Assembly: GCA_018335195.1 (NCBI GenBank)
Contig: JAGXKN010000024.1
Location: 1 to 51,026, forward strand
Origin: Desulfobacterales bacterium
GTDB taxonomy: Bacteria > Desulfobacterota > Desulfobacteria > Desulfobacterales > Desulfosalsimonadaceae
Reading direction: 5' to 3'
DNA: 51,026 nt
Under the pieces are notes generated by a model. That model saw only the letters and a list, made by a program, of their open reading frames with translations. It made no database searches and was not told where the DNA came from. Positions within the stretch are counted from its first letter, which is position 1. Each line of letters opens with the position of its first letter. Both the position numbers and the translations under genes were made by a program. Below, in pieces: positions 1 to 8,178 of this stretch.

Positions 1-10
1 TGTGGCCAAC

Positions 11-66
11 AAAAAAGCCCCAAGGATGCGGCCGGGGGGAACCCGCGGCACATTCATGGGGCTTTT
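11..66 (-). terminator. Rho-independent terminator after tRNA-Leu/secG
   Basis: Read on the minus strand, AAAAGCCCC and GGGGCTTTTTT form the outer stem, and a GC-rich inner hairpin (GCCGCGGG pairing with the CCCGGCCGC side) lies between them. The structure ends in a run of T and lies about 35 bases beyond the 3' end of the tRNA, as expected for the terminator of the secG-tRNA transcript. The A-run on the other side means it could also work for transcripts coming from the left. Confidence 0.75.
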
Positions 67-99
67 GGGATTATACTTTTTGAATTATTTCTATAAAAA

Positions 100-186
100 T
101 GGTGCCGAAGGCCGGATTTGAACCGGCACGGGCGGTGCCCACTACCCCCTCAAGATAGCGTGTCTACCAAATTCCACCACTTCGGC
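100..186 (-). tRNA. tRNA-Leu (anticodon GAG)
   Basis: This is an 87-nt type II tRNA read on the minus strand. The acceptor arms GCCGAAG and CTTCGGC pair perfectly, the D-arm contains the usual GGTAGACACG, and the T-arm contains GGTTCAAATCC. The anticodon stem CTATC/GGTAG encloses a seven-base loop TTGAGGG, which gives anticodon GAG (reads CUC and CUU). A long variable arm is present, as expected for leucine tRNAs. The CCA end is encoded in the genome at 100-102. It lies just downstream of secG; Escherichia coli has the same pair (secG-leuU, also GAG). Confidence 0.95.
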
Positions 187-227
187 ACGAAAACGGTTTT
201 ATCGCCGCCGCAAGCGCGTTGCACTGG

Positions 228-611
228 TTACTGGGCGTTTTCATCGGCAGACGAAGGGGCCTGCTGAGACTGACCCTGTTGCGCTGCCGGCATGTCCGGG
301 CTTTCCCCGCCAATCGGCGACTGCGGTGCCTCCTGGCTTTGTTCGGCAGCCGGTTTCATGTCGCCGACCACGGATTTGTCCCCGCTTTTGGAGATAACAG
401 CCAGGGACAGGGATGTCAGCATGAATACGACGGCTGCCACAGTGGTGGCTTTGCCCAGAAAGGAGGAAGCCCCGGTCTGGCCGAAAAGCGTCTGGTTGCC
501 CGCACCGCCGAACATGGCGCCCATGGACGCGCCCTTGCCGGTCTGAAGCAGCACAATGGCGATCAGCGCAAAACAAACGATCAGGTGAATGAGAATAATC
601 AGTACATGCAT
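228..611 (-). CDS. secG: Protein translocase subunit SecG
   Basis: Small integral membrane subunit of the SecYEG translocon, which assists SecA-driven export across the inner membrane. The 127-residue product has a first membrane helix at about residues 2-22, the family motif LLQTGKGASMGAMFGG in the cytoplasmic loop, a second helix at about 55-75, and a polar tail rich in Q, S and E that is longer than the core family needs. Its ATG shares one base with the tpiA stop codon (TAATG), so the two are translationally coupled. The tRNA-Leu follows 41 bases downstream. The tail is low complexity and probably not essential to function (inference). Confidence 0.95.
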   Translation of the reverse strand: MHVLIILIHLIVCFALIAIVLLQTGKGASMGAMFGGAGNQTLFGQTGASSFLGKATTVAAVVFMLTSLSLAVISKSGDKSVVGDMKPAAEQSQEAPQSPIGGESPDMPAAQQGQSQQAPSSADENAQ

Positions 612-1378
612 TATGACGCAGACTTATAATGTATAATTTCGGAAAATGTGTCGGGTTTCAGGCTGGCCCCGCCGACCAGCGCCCCGTCGATATCGGGCAG
701 CGCCATCAACTCCGAGATATTTTCCGGCTTGACGCTGCCGCCGTACAGAATCCGGGTGGCCTCGGCGGTTTCCGCGCCAAAGCGTTTTTCCAGAAACGAC
801 CGGAGCCGTGCATGGACTTCCTGAGCCTGCTCCGGAGTGGCGGTTCTGCCCGTGCCGATGGCCCAAACCGGTTCATAAGCAATCAGTGCAGGTTTGAACG
901 CATCAGCAGTTAGCCTTTTTAACCCGTTTTCCATCTGTTTGTCAAGTATGGAAAACGTTTTATCCGCATCCCGCTCGGATTCCGTTTCCCCCACGCAGAT
1001 GACGGGAATCAGGCCCGCGGCCAGCGCGGCAGTGATTTTCCTGTTAACGGTCTCATCGGTCTCCCCGAAATACTGTCGGCGCTCGGAATGACCGATAATC
1101 ACGTACCTGCATCCGGCAGATACCAGCATGGGACCGGAAACTTCCCCGGTATAAGCCCCTTCATCTTCCCAGAACAGGTTCTGGGCGCCCAAGTCCACGG
1201 GCGTGTCCCGGAGAATCCGGGAGACCGTGGTCAGGGCCGTGGCAGGCGGGGCGATCATGATATCAACCCCGGCTGCGTCCGAGATTTTCTGAACCAGCGC
1301 GCCGGCGGTTTCCTCGGCCTCGGGGCAGGTTTTATACATCTTCCAGTTTCCGGCAATCATGGGTCTTCGGGTTGTCAT
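611..1378 (-). CDS. tpiA: Triosephosphate isomerase
   Basis: Interconverts dihydroxyacetone phosphate and glyceraldehyde 3-phosphate in glycolysis and gluconeogenesis in the cytoplasm. At 255 residues it is of normal length. The N-terminal substrate loop (GNWKMYK, Lys about 13), the catalytic His in IIGHSERR (about 97), the catalytic Glu in AYEPVWAIGTG (about 168) and the phosphate-gripping loops (YGGSV, GALVGGASL) are all present. A strong GAGGAGG ribosome site lies just before the ATG. It sits between gap and secG on the same strand; pgk, which often lies between gap and tpiA, is not in this cluster. Confidence 0.97.
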   Translation of the reverse strand: MTTRRPMIAGNWKMYKTCPEAEETAGALVQKISDAAGVDIMIAPPATALTTVSRILRDTPVDLGAQNLFWEDEGAYTGEVSGPMLVSAGCRYVIIGHSERRQYFGETDETVNRKITAALAAGLIPVICVGETESERDADKTFSILDKQMENGLKRLTADAFKPALIAYEPVWAIGTGRTATPEQAQEVHARLRSFLEKRFGAETAEATRILYGGSVKPENISELMALPDIDGALVGGASLKPDTFSEIIHYKSAS

Positions 1379-1393
1379 GAAAACCTCCTCGAA

Positions 1394-2395
1394 CTATAGC
1401 TGCTTTCCGATCATTTCCGCAACATCGACCACTCTTTCGGAATACCCGGTTTCATTGTCATACCAGGAAAGGATCTTGACCATGTTTTCGATGACGTAGG
1501 TATTTTCCGCATCCACGATGGAAGACAGCTTGTTTCCGTTGAAGTCTTCGGATACAAGGGGGTCTTGGCTGAATCCAAGAATGCCGGCAAGCGGGCCCTG
1601 GGCGGCGTCCTTGAGCGCCTCATTGACCGCATCGGCCGAGGCCGGCTGTTTCAAGGTGGCGGTCAGGTCCACGAGCGATACGTTGGGCGTGGGCACCCGG
1701 ATGGCCATGCCGTTTAGCTTGCCGTTAAGATCCGGCAGGACCAGCCCCACGGCCTTGGCCGCACCCGTAGTCGTCGGAATCATGGACATGGCCGCCGAAC
1801 GGGCGCGCCTTAAATCCTTGTGGGGCGCATCCAGCAGGCGCTGGTCGCTTGTATAGGAATGCACGGTGGTCATCAGGCCGGTGATGATGCCGAATTTTTC
1901 ATGAAGCACCTTTGCCACCGGTGCCAGGCAGTTGGTGGTGCAGGAGGCGTTGGATATGATGTGATGTTGGGTGTTGTCATAGGTGTCATCGTTGACGCCC
2001 ATGACGATGGTCATATCCGGGTCCTTGGCCGGTGCGGAGATAATGACTTTCCGGGCCCCGGCGGAAAGATGCTTGGCCGCGCTGTCGCGGTCCCGGAACA
2101 GGCCCGTGCATTCGGCCACGACGTCCGCGCCGTGTTCCTTCCATTTCAGGTTGGCCGGGTCCTTTTCCGCAGAGACCTGGATGGTATTGCCGTTGACCGC
2201 GATGGCGTTTTCCCTGGGTTCGATTTCCGCATCCGTGCGGCCGTGCACGGAATCGTATGTCAGCAGGTGGGCCAGAGTCTTGGTATCCATGATATCGTTT
2301 ACCGCTGTTACCTCAATATCTGAGCGGTTCAGTGCCGCCCGGAACACGAGCCTTCCGATTCTGCCCATCCCGTTGATGCCGAGTTTAATCGCCAT
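1394..2395 (-). CDS. gap: Glyceraldehyde-3-phosphate dehydrogenase, type I
   Basis: Oxidative phosphorylation of glyceraldehyde 3-phosphate to 1,3-bisphosphoglycerate with NAD(P). The 333-residue chain has the Rossmann signature GINGMGRIGR at the N-terminus, the active-site motif SNASCTTNCLAP (catalytic Cys near 150), the base-acting His in TTVHSYTSDQ, and the C-terminal SWYDNETGYSERV signature. The ribosome site AAGGAGG is placed ideally before the ATG. The gene precedes tpiA by 15 bases and they are probably cotranscribed. In a Desulfobacterota host it may run mainly in the gluconeogenic direction (inference). Confidence 0.97.
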   Translation of the reverse strand: MAIKLGINGMGRIGRLVFRAALNRSDIEVTAVNDIMDTKTLAHLLTYDSVHGRTDAEIEPRENAIAVNGNTIQVSAEKDPANLKWKEHGADVVAECTGLFRDRDSAAKHLSAGARKVIISAPAKDPDMTIVMGVNDDTYDNTQHHIISNASCTTNCLAPVAKVLHEKFGIITGLMTTVHSYTSDQRLLDAPHKDLRRARSAAMSMIPTTTGAAKAVGLVLPDLNGKLNGMAIRVPTPNVSLVDLTATLKQPASADAVNEALKDAAQGPLAGILGFSQDPLVSEDFNGNKLSSIVDAENTYVIENMVKILSWYDNETGYSERVVDVAEMIGKQL

Positions 2396-2448
2396 TTTTC
2401 TACCTCCTTATCTCCTTGCTTCGAAGTGAATGCATTGCGTAAAATCGA

Positions 2449-2865
2449 TTATCCCCGCTTGTTGCCTTTTAAAATATCGCTGGCCAGGGAAATGCTTTTT
2501 TTGCCGTATTCCTCGATGGTTTTTACCAGAACGGGCAGATCCGATTCCCGGTTCCGATGATTGGCGGCCTTGATCAGCACCGGCAGGTTTACCCCGGAGA
2601 TCACTTCGATGCTGCCTTCTTCCAGAAACGAGTAGCTCAGGTTCGAAGGCGTGCCGCCGAACATATCGGTCAGGATGATAATGCCGTCGTTCTGGTTTAC
2701 CGAGTTAATTGCTTTCTGGATCCTACTTCTAAGTTTATTCACATCCTGGGACAAGTCAATGGAAACCGATGTCACCGCCTCGGGCCGTTCGTCAAAAATT
2801 GCAGCGGCGGTTTCTATGAGCGTTTCACCGAGTTGTCCGTGTGTGACGATAACAATGCCGACCAT
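2449..2865 (-). CDS. PTS EIIA component, mannose (EIIA-Man) family
   Basis: A 138-residue single-domain protein of the EIIA-Man fold. The N-terminal strand is followed by VTHGQLGE, whose His near residue 9 is the expected phosphate acceptor; FGGTPSN marks the second conserved loop. It has no IIB domain and no membrane component nearby, so a sugar-transport role is unlikely. It lies 9 bases after rapZ at the end of the rpoN-hpf-ptsN-rapZ group, where E. coli has the HPr-like npr. The likely role is regulatory phosphotransfer together with PtsN (inference from context). Confidence 0.85.
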   Translation of the reverse strand: MVGIVIVTHGQLGETLIETAAAIFDERPEAVTSVSIDLSQDVNKLRSRIQKAINSVNQNDGIIILTDMFGGTPSNLSYSFLEEGSIEVISGVNLPVLIKAANHRNRESDLPVLVKTIEEYGKKSISLASDILKGNKRG

Positions 2866-2874
2866 ATAAATTCC

Positions 2875-3750
2875 TCAGATTCCGTTTTTAATGTCCACAT
2901 CCCGGTGCGTCAGCCGGACAGGGCGGCCCGGTTTGTTTAAATATTCGTACAGCGCCGCTGAAATGGCCACGGAGCGATGCTGGCCGCCGGTGCATCCCAC
3001 TGCGATCGTCAGGTACGCTTTGCCCTCCTTTTCGTAAAGTGGCAGTAAAAAGTCAACCAAATCATGAAATTTTTCCATGAACGTCCGGGTCGTGGTGTTA
3101 TTGAGCACAAAATTGCGCACGGACTGGTTCCGTCCGTCCAGCGGTTTTAACTCGGGAATAAAAAACGGGTTGGTGGTAAACCGCACATCCATGATCAGGT
3201 CCGCGTCGTGCGGAGTGCCGTGCTTGAATCCGAAGGATAAAACGTTGACGCGCATGGGCCTTGCCTGGACCACGTGTTCGATCAGGTTGGAAATCACGGA
3301 TTTGAGGTCATGCACGTTGTATTTGGAGGTGTCAATGATTCGGTCTGCAAGTTCCCGGATCGGTGACATTTGTTTGATTTCGGCGCGAATGCCTTCCTGC
3401 AGACTACAATCCTGGGAAAGCGGGTGATGGCGACGGGTCTGGCTGTAACGTCTCAGGATTATGGTCTCGTCAGCCTCAAGGAACAGCACTTCGATGTTAA
3501 AGCCTTTCCGGCGGAGTTCCTGGAATGTCTCGGGAAAAGCGGACAAAAATCCCTTTTCCCGCATGTCCATGACAAATGCAAGTCCGGCGATTTCCGGCTC
3601 ATCCTGCAGCGGCAGCTCCATGAACTTGGGCAGCAGGGTGACCGGCATGTTGTCCACGCAGTAGAAGCCGGTATCTTCCAGGGCTGCCAGCGCAACACTT
3701 TTTCCCGAGCCGGACAGGCCCGTGATGATGATGATTTTATGCCGGTGCAT
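2875..3750 (-). CDS. rapZ: RNase adapter protein RapZ (P-loop nucleotide-binding)
   Basis: Member of the RapZ (YvcJ/YhbJ) family, 291 residues. The N-terminal Walker A motif is GLSGSGKS (about 10-17). The C-terminal half carries the family signatures SFGFKHG, DVRFTTNPFF and the sequence around GCTGGQHRS, which in E. coli RapZ belongs to the RNA- and metabolite-binding domain. In E. coli it steers the sRNA GlmZ to RNase E to control amino-sugar synthesis; whether this host has such an sRNA cannot be told here. The start overlaps the ptsN stop (TGATG), so the pair is translationally coupled. Confidence 0.93.
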   Translation of the reverse strand: MHRHKIIIITGLSGSGKSVALAALEDTGFYCVDNMPVTLLPKFMELPLQDEPEIAGLAFVMDMREKGFLSAFPETFQELRRKGFNIEVLFLEADETIILRRYSQTRRHHPLSQDCSLQEGIRAEIKQMSPIRELADRIIDTSKYNVHDLKSVISNLIEHVVQARPMRVNVLSFGFKHGTPHDADLIMDVRFTTNPFFIPELKPLDGRNQSVRNFVLNNTTTRTFMEKFHDLVDFLLPLYEKEGKAYLTIAVGCTGGQHRSVAISAALYEYLNKPGRPVRLTHRDVDIKNGI

Positions 3751-4208
3751 CAGAAATCCTCATCCACCTCGCCGATGGTGCTGATGATATCGGCCGGGGC
3801 TTTTGCCTGCATCAGCTTTTCTTTAAAGGAGGCTTCCTTGAGCAGCTTGGAGATCCTTGCCAGGATCCGCAGGTGAATACCCGTGGAATTGTCCGGACTC
3901 AGCAGCAGAAAGAAGATATGGGTGGGTTTGCCATCGAGTGCATCAAAGTTGACGCCCTTGTGGCTCAGGCCGAATCCGAGTACAAGAGACTCCAGTCCAT
4001 TGATTTTTCCGTGGGGTATGGCAATGCCGTCGCCGATGCCCGTGCTGCCCAGGCGTTCGCGTTCGATGAGAACGCGCACGATCTCCCGGTGGTCAAGCCC
4101 GGTCAGTTCCGCGACCGGTTGGGCCAGTTCATCGATCACGCCTTTTTTGTCTCCGGAACTCAGATCTGTGAGCACGGTCTGTTCATTGATGTAATCGAGT
4201 ATTTTCAT
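3750..4208 (-). CDS. ptsN: Nitrogen-regulatory PTS protein EIIA-Ntr
   Basis: A 152-residue PTS EIIA type-2 domain protein. The phosphorylatable His lies in GIAIPHGKI (near residue 68), with the family motif ERLGSTGIGDGIA just before it. PtsN proteins take phosphate from HPr-type partners and regulate potassium transport, nitrogen response and envelope functions by binding target proteins. Its position between hpf and rapZ in the rpoN neighbourhood is the classical one. It overlaps rapZ by one base. No HPr or EI-Ntr gene is in the window, so the upstream donor must be encoded elsewhere. Confidence 0.93.
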   Translation of the reverse strand: MKILDYINEQTVLTDLSSGDKKGVIDELAQPVAELTGLDHREIVRVLIERERLGSTGIGDGIAIPHGKINGLESLVLGFGLSHKGVNFDALDGKPTHIFFLLLSPDNSTGIHLRILARISKLLKEASFKEKLMQAKAPADIISTIGEVDEDF

Positions 4209-4272
4209 CGGATTGGTGCCTTTTTTAAAGTCCGCATGCCAACACGCGACAGCGGCGGATCAGGTTGTCTTT

Positions 4273-4809
4273 TCAGCTCACCGGCTGGATCAGTCCGAGA
4301 TCTCCGTCGTTTCGCCGGTACAAGACATTGATCTGGTTGGTCCGGGCGTTTCGAAATACCAGGAAGTTGTTGGATATCAGGTCCATCTGCATGGTGGCCT
4401 CATCCACGTCCATGGGTTTATACTCGATATTCTGAACCACGACCTGTGGGGCGGGATTTTCTTCGGATATGGCCTTTTCGGGGTTCTGGGGGCTTTTTTC
4501 TTCTCCCCGTCCGCCGCCCTGCCGGTGGCTTTTGATCTTGGCCTTTTGCTTTTTGAGCTGTTTTTCCAGCTTGTCCAGGGCCAGGTCAATGGATGAATAC
4601 ATGTCGCTGGAATCTTCCCGGCATACGATATTCAAACGGTCTCCGTTCAACCGGATTTCCGCGATGTGGCGGATCTTTTCCACGGTGAGCACAACATGGG
4701 CCTCGGCCGGGTTGTCCAGCAGCTTGTCCAGGCGGTCAAGCTTGGTGCTCACGTAGGATTTCAGATGATCCGAGGTATCAAGGTTCTTGAAGGTAACGGT
4801 GGTTTGCAT
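4273..4809 (-). CDS. hpf: Ribosome hibernation promoting factor, long form
   Basis: Binds the 30S subunit near the decoding site and promotes formation of inactive ribosome dimers under starvation. The N-terminal domain (about 1-100) is the HPF/RaiA fold, with YVSTKLDRLDKLLDN and DMYSSIDLALDKLEKQLKKQ. A charged linker rich in K, E and P (about 105-125) leads to the C-terminal dimerisation domain with KPMDVDEATMQMDL and NQINVLYRRNDG. At 178 residues it is a long form, the type that forms 100S particles alone, unlike the short HPF of E. coli. It lies 14 bases after rpoN. Confidence 0.93.
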   Translation of the reverse strand: MQTTVTFKNLDTSDHLKSYVSTKLDRLDKLLDNPAEAHVVLTVEKIRHIAEIRLNGDRLNIVCREDSSDMYSSIDLALDKLEKQLKKQKAKIKSHRQGGGRGEEKSPQNPEKAISEENPAPQVVVQNIEYKPMDVDEATMQMDLISNNFLVFRNARTNQINVLYRRNDGDLGLIQPVS

Positions 4810-4823
4810 AAACTGCTGCCCCC

Positions 4824-6263
4824 TTATAGCTGTTTGCGTTTGCTCGAAGGAAGAATGCCCATCATTTCCCTGTATTTGGCAACCGTCCGCCTGGCGATCC
4901 GGATGCCGGAAGAGGCTGACAAAAGCTCTGCGATTTTCTTGTCACTAAACGGCTTTCTGGGATTTTCCTGCGCAATGATGTTTCGCATTTCCTCCTGAAC
5001 GCTGGCGGATGCGATGGTCTGGCCATTATCACGGTTTATGGAGCTGTTAAAGAAGAATTTCAGCTCGAAGATGCCGTGGGGGGTGTGGGCGTACTTGTTG
5101 GTGGTGACGCGGCTGATCGTGGATTCATGCATCTCGATGTCCTCGGCCACGTCGCGCAGCACCATGGGCTTGAGATGTGAAATGCCTTGGTCGAAAAAGT
5201 CCCGCTGGAATTTCACGATGCTTTGCATCACGTTGTAAATCGTCCGGCGCCGCTGCTGAATGCTTTTGATCAGCCATTCGGCAGAGCGCAGCCGGTCCCG
5301 GATATAGGAGCGGGTATCTTTGTTTAAGCGCTGGCCCTTTTTGACGGCCTGCTTGTAATAGTTGTTTATGTGAAGCTGCGGAATATCGTCGTCATTGAGC
5401 AGAACAATATAATCGTCGCCCTCCCGGTATACATACACGTCCGGTGTGATGTAAATCTGGTCTTCTTCTCCGTACCTGGCCCCGGGCCGGGGATCGAGCT
5501 GCTGGATGGCGTGAATCGCCGCGGAAATGGTTTCCATGTCTGTCTTCAGGCTTTTTGCAATGGCCTGGTAACGCTTGTTTTCCAGATCCTTGAGGTGATC
5601 CCGGATAATGGCTGTGACCACCGGATCGTCAATGCCCAGGTGCCGGGCCTGGATCAACAGACATTCACCAAGGTCTCTGGCGCATATGCCGGGCGGATCA
5701 AAGGTCTGCATCAGGGCCAGAACCTCCTGAACCTTTGATACGGAGGATTCCGCCATGCGCACGATTTCTTCATCAGGTACGTCCATGTACCCGAATTTGT
5801 CCAGATTGCCGATAATAAGGCTGCCGATCATCTCTTCTTCAGCCGTGGGAAGCGTCATGAGCAGCTGCCAGCGCAGGTGGTCGAACAGGGTGGTTTTGCT
5901 GGCGGTAAATGCCTCGTAATTGGGGGCTTCTTTTTCTTCGGACTCGAAGTAGACCTTGCCCACGGAGCTGTACTCATCCATGTACTGCTGCCAGTCCAAA
6001 TGGTCCTCAAAGGATTCCTCGACCGTGACCTCTCTGGCCCCGTCGGGCTCGGAGGTCTCCGGGGCCTCTTCCTGCTCGGCCTGTTCCCGGGCTTCTGCGG
6101 TTTCGGATTCCTCCTCCAGCGTGGGATTGTTTTCCAGCTCCTCTCTGATGGTTTCCACGAGTTCCATGCGGGATAACTGCAGCAGCTTGATCGCCATCTG
6201 CAGTTGCGGGGTCATTACCAGCTGCTGCTGGAGTTTTAAGTTTTGTTGAAGTTCAATCGCCAT
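4824..6263 (-). CDS. rpoN: RNA polymerase sigma-54 factor
   Basis: Alternative sigma factor recognising -24/-12 promoters and needing an AAA+ activator. The N-terminal activator region is Gln and Leu rich (MAIELQQNLKLQQQLV, then QLQMAIKLLQLSRMELVE), an acidic region follows, and the C-terminal RpoN box (IARRTVAKYREMMGI) lies near the end. An upstream ATG at 6344 would add 27 residues overlapping lptB by 80 bases; the start at 6263 matches the usual N-terminus, gives 479 residues and follows the lptB stop directly. A sigma-54-dependent response regulator lies in this window at 14.2 kb. Confidence 0.95.
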   Translation of the reverse strand: MAIELQQNLKLQQQLVMTPQLQMAIKLLQLSRMELVETIREELENNPTLEEESETAEAREQAEQEEAPETSEPDGAREVTVEESFEDHLDWQQYMDEYSSVGKVYFESEEKEAPNYEAFTASKTTLFDHLRWQLLMTLPTAEEEMIGSLIIGNLDKFGYMDVPDEEIVRMAESSVSKVQEVLALMQTFDPPGICARDLGECLLIQARHLGIDDPVVTAIIRDHLKDLENKRYQAIAKSLKTDMETISAAIHAIQQLDPRPGARYGEEDQIYITPDVYVYREGDDYIVLLNDDDIPQLHINNYYKQAVKKGQRLNKDTRSYIRDRLRSAEWLIKSIQQRRRTIYNVMQSIVKFQRDFFDQGISHLKPMVLRDVAEDIEMHESTISRVTTNKYAHTPHGIFELKFFFNSSINRDNGQTIASASVQEEMRNIIAQENPRKPFSDKKIAELLSASSGIRIARRTVAKYREMMGILPSSKRKQL

Positions 6264-6264
6264 T

Positions 6265-6990
6265 TCAGAGTCTGAACTTTTCGCCGAGATAAATTTCGCG
6301 GGCGGCCGGGCTTCCGGCAATGGTTTCCGGATCGCCGGATTCAAGAACCTGCCCGTTATTTAAGATATATGCCTTATCACATGAACCGAGGGTTTCGCGC
6401 ACATTGTGGTCGGAGATCAGTATGCCGATACCCCTCCGGGTCAGGTGAGATATGATATTTTGGATGTCAATGACCGCAAGGGGATCGATGCCCGCAAACG
6501 GCTCATCAAGCAGGATAAATGCAGGGTCTGTTGCCAGGGCCCGGCTGATTTCAAGCCGGCGGCGCTCGCCTCCGGACAAAAGACCTGCTTTCTGCTCGGA
6601 AAGCCGCTTGATGCCGAGTTCTGCAAGCAGATCATCTGCCTTACGTTTTTGTTCGGCCTTTGACAGGGGAAGAGTCTCGAGAATCGCCATGAGATTATTG
6701 CGCACGCTGAGTTTCCTAAAGACCGATGCTTCCTGGGGCAAATAGCCCACCCCTTTTCTGGCCCGCAGATGCATGGGAAAACCGGTGATGTCCTCGTCAT
6801 CGAGGACAACTTGGCCGGCCTCGGGCCGGATCATGCCTACGGTCATGTAAAACGTGGTGGTTTTGCCCGCCCCGTTGGGACCCAGCAGGCCGACCACCTC
6901 GCCGCCGGAGACTTCGAGGTTTACACTGTCGACAACTTTTCTGCCATGGTAGGTTTTTACCAGGTCTTTGAGTCCCAGTTGTCTTGTCAT
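6265..6990 (-). CDS. lptB: LPS export ABC transporter ATP-binding protein LptB
   Basis: Cytoplasmic ATPase that drives extraction of lipopolysaccharide from the inner membrane together with LptFG. The 241 residues contain Walker A (GPNGAGKTT), Q-loop (YLPQEASVFRKL), ABC signature (LSGGERRRLEISRAL), Walker B (FILLDEPFAGIDP) and the switch His (LISDHNVRET). The ATG overlaps the lptA stop by four bases (ATGA). The genes for LptF, LptG and LptD are not in the window. The order lptC-lptA-lptB-rpoN is the one seen in many proteobacteria. Confidence 0.96.
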   Translation of the reverse strand: MTRQLGLKDLVKTYHGRKVVDSVNLEVSGGEVVGLLGPNGAGKTTTFYMTVGMIRPEAGQVVLDDEDITGFPMHLRARKGVGYLPQEASVFRKLSVRNNLMAILETLPLSKAEQKRKADDLLAELGIKRLSEQKAGLLSGGERRRLEISRALATDPAFILLDEPFAGIDPLAVIDIQNIISHLTRRGIGILISDHNVRETLGSCDKAYILNNGQVLESGDPETIAGSPAAREIYLGEKFRL

Positions 6991-7598
6991 TTCTGTGCAC
7001 CGTTGGACCGGCCCCGGCTGCCTGTCTCGCCGTTTGGTTCGGAACCGGATTGGAAAACTGCTTCCACCCGGCCGTCGTTGTCACCGCTGACAACCACTTC
7101 CCCGGTGTTTCGATTCAAGGTAATTTTCCTGCCGGTAATCACGCTGTCACTGCCTTCAAGCCGGGCGGTATCGCCTGTGAGCACAAGCATTCCGTCTTTT
7201 GCAGTGTATACCGCTTTTTCACAGTGGGCGGTGCTGTCCTGAAAATTAATAATTACGCTGCCCGTGGCAGTTACCCGCCGGATGGCCTCTTCGTTTACGC
7301 CGCCCTCCTGCATATCCGAGTCCGCCCCGGATTCGTAAAAAACTTTCAGGCTTTCGGAGCGAATGGTGGTATCGGCCTGGGTGGCATGGACCTCGCCGAT
7401 GAATTCAGCCACATTCCGGTCGGATTGCATCACCATCCGCTGTGCCGTGATATTGATTGTCCCGCCTCCGGGCGCGAACATGCCTGCTGATTTTGCCGGC
7501 CTGACGAAAAAAAGCAACAGGCAGACCAGGCAAAGGCCGGCGGCCAAAAGCAGGTGTGCCGATATTTGCTGCGGCGTAAAGTCTTTAGTCTTTGTCAA
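6987..7598 (-). CDS. lptA: Periplasmic LPS transport protein LptA (OstA-like)
   Basis: Beta-jellyroll bridge protein that carries LPS across the periplasm from LptC to LptD. The 203-residue product has an N-terminal hydrophobic export signal (about 12-33) with likely cleavage after AKSA, then the OstA repeat pattern of strands with ITAQRMVMQSDRNVAEFIGEV, SLKVFYE, GSVIINFQDSTAHCEKAVY and SVITGRKITLNRNTGEVVVSG segments. The start appears to be TTG at 7598, inside the end of lptC; no closer ATG is available before the signal sequence. It overlaps both neighbours, so the lpt genes are tightly coupled. Confidence 0.88.
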   Translation of the reverse strand: MTKTKDFTPQQISAHLLLAAGLCLVCLLLFFVRPAKSAGMFAPGGGTINITAQRMVMQSDRNVAEFIGEVHATQADTTIRSESLKVFYESGADSDMQEGGVNEEAIRRVTATGSVIINFQDSTAHCEKAVYTAKDGMLVLTGDTARLEGSDSVITGRKITLNRNTGEVVVSGDNDGRVEAVFQSGSEPNGETGSRGRSNGAQK

Positions 7599-8178
7599 TT
7601 TGGTTTATCCGTGCTTCCACGTTACCACTTAATCTCAGGGTCCCGGTATTGATTTCAAATTCGCCGGAATCGGCTGTAAATTGCGAGTTTTGCCCGGCAA
7701 CCGATATTTCTGATTCTGCATATATTATATTGGAGTCGTGCTGATAATGCAAGTTTTCGGTATTCAGCACGTATCCGGAATACCGGCAGACCACAGATCC
7801 GCTCACTGAAACGTTCCGGGTCTGCGTATTGAATTGTCCCTTTTCACCAGTCAGACGGACCGCGCCCCGGCCTTCCGGGAAAAACCGCATTTGCACGTCC
7901 GACAGGGTCGCCTGGTTTTCGCCGGAATACAACTTTGCCGTTGCCGCCTCCAGGATCCAGGAAGTTCTTGCCTCGCGGGTGGCCGTATGCCGGAACCCGT
8001 TGATCGACAGGGTGGCTGCCGAATTTTCCGGAGCATCCGGTTTTTCCACCAAGCGGGTCTGCATCCGGAAGCGGACAAACGCAAGCACCAGCAGGCCGGC
8101 CAGTATAATGATGACAAGCGTTAATATCCGCTTGTACCGGCGCGCCCCGGGTAATTTCAAAGTGCCGCCTATACCCAC
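7585..8178 (-). CDS. lptC: LPS export system protein LptC
   Basis: Bitopic membrane protein that accepts LPS from the LptBFG transporter and hands it to LptA. A single membrane helix lies at about residues 18-37 (ILTLVIIILAGLLVLAFV), followed by a periplasmic beta-jellyroll of about 155 residues with the pattern typical of LptC/DUF1239. The start is GTG at 8178, overlapping the kdsC stop by ten bases. Sequence conservation in LptC is low, so the call rests on the helix-plus-jellyroll layout, length and position between kdsC and lptA. Confidence 0.85.
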   Translation of the reverse strand: MGIGGTLKLPGARRYKRILTLVIIILAGLLVLAFVRFRMQTRLVEKPDAPENSAATLSINGFRHTATREARTSWILEAATAKLYSGENQATLSDVQMRFFPEGRGAVRLTGEKGQFNTQTRNVSVSGSVVCRYSGYVLNTENLHYQHDSNIIYAESEISVAGQNSQFTADSGEFEINTGTLRLSGNVEARINQIDKD

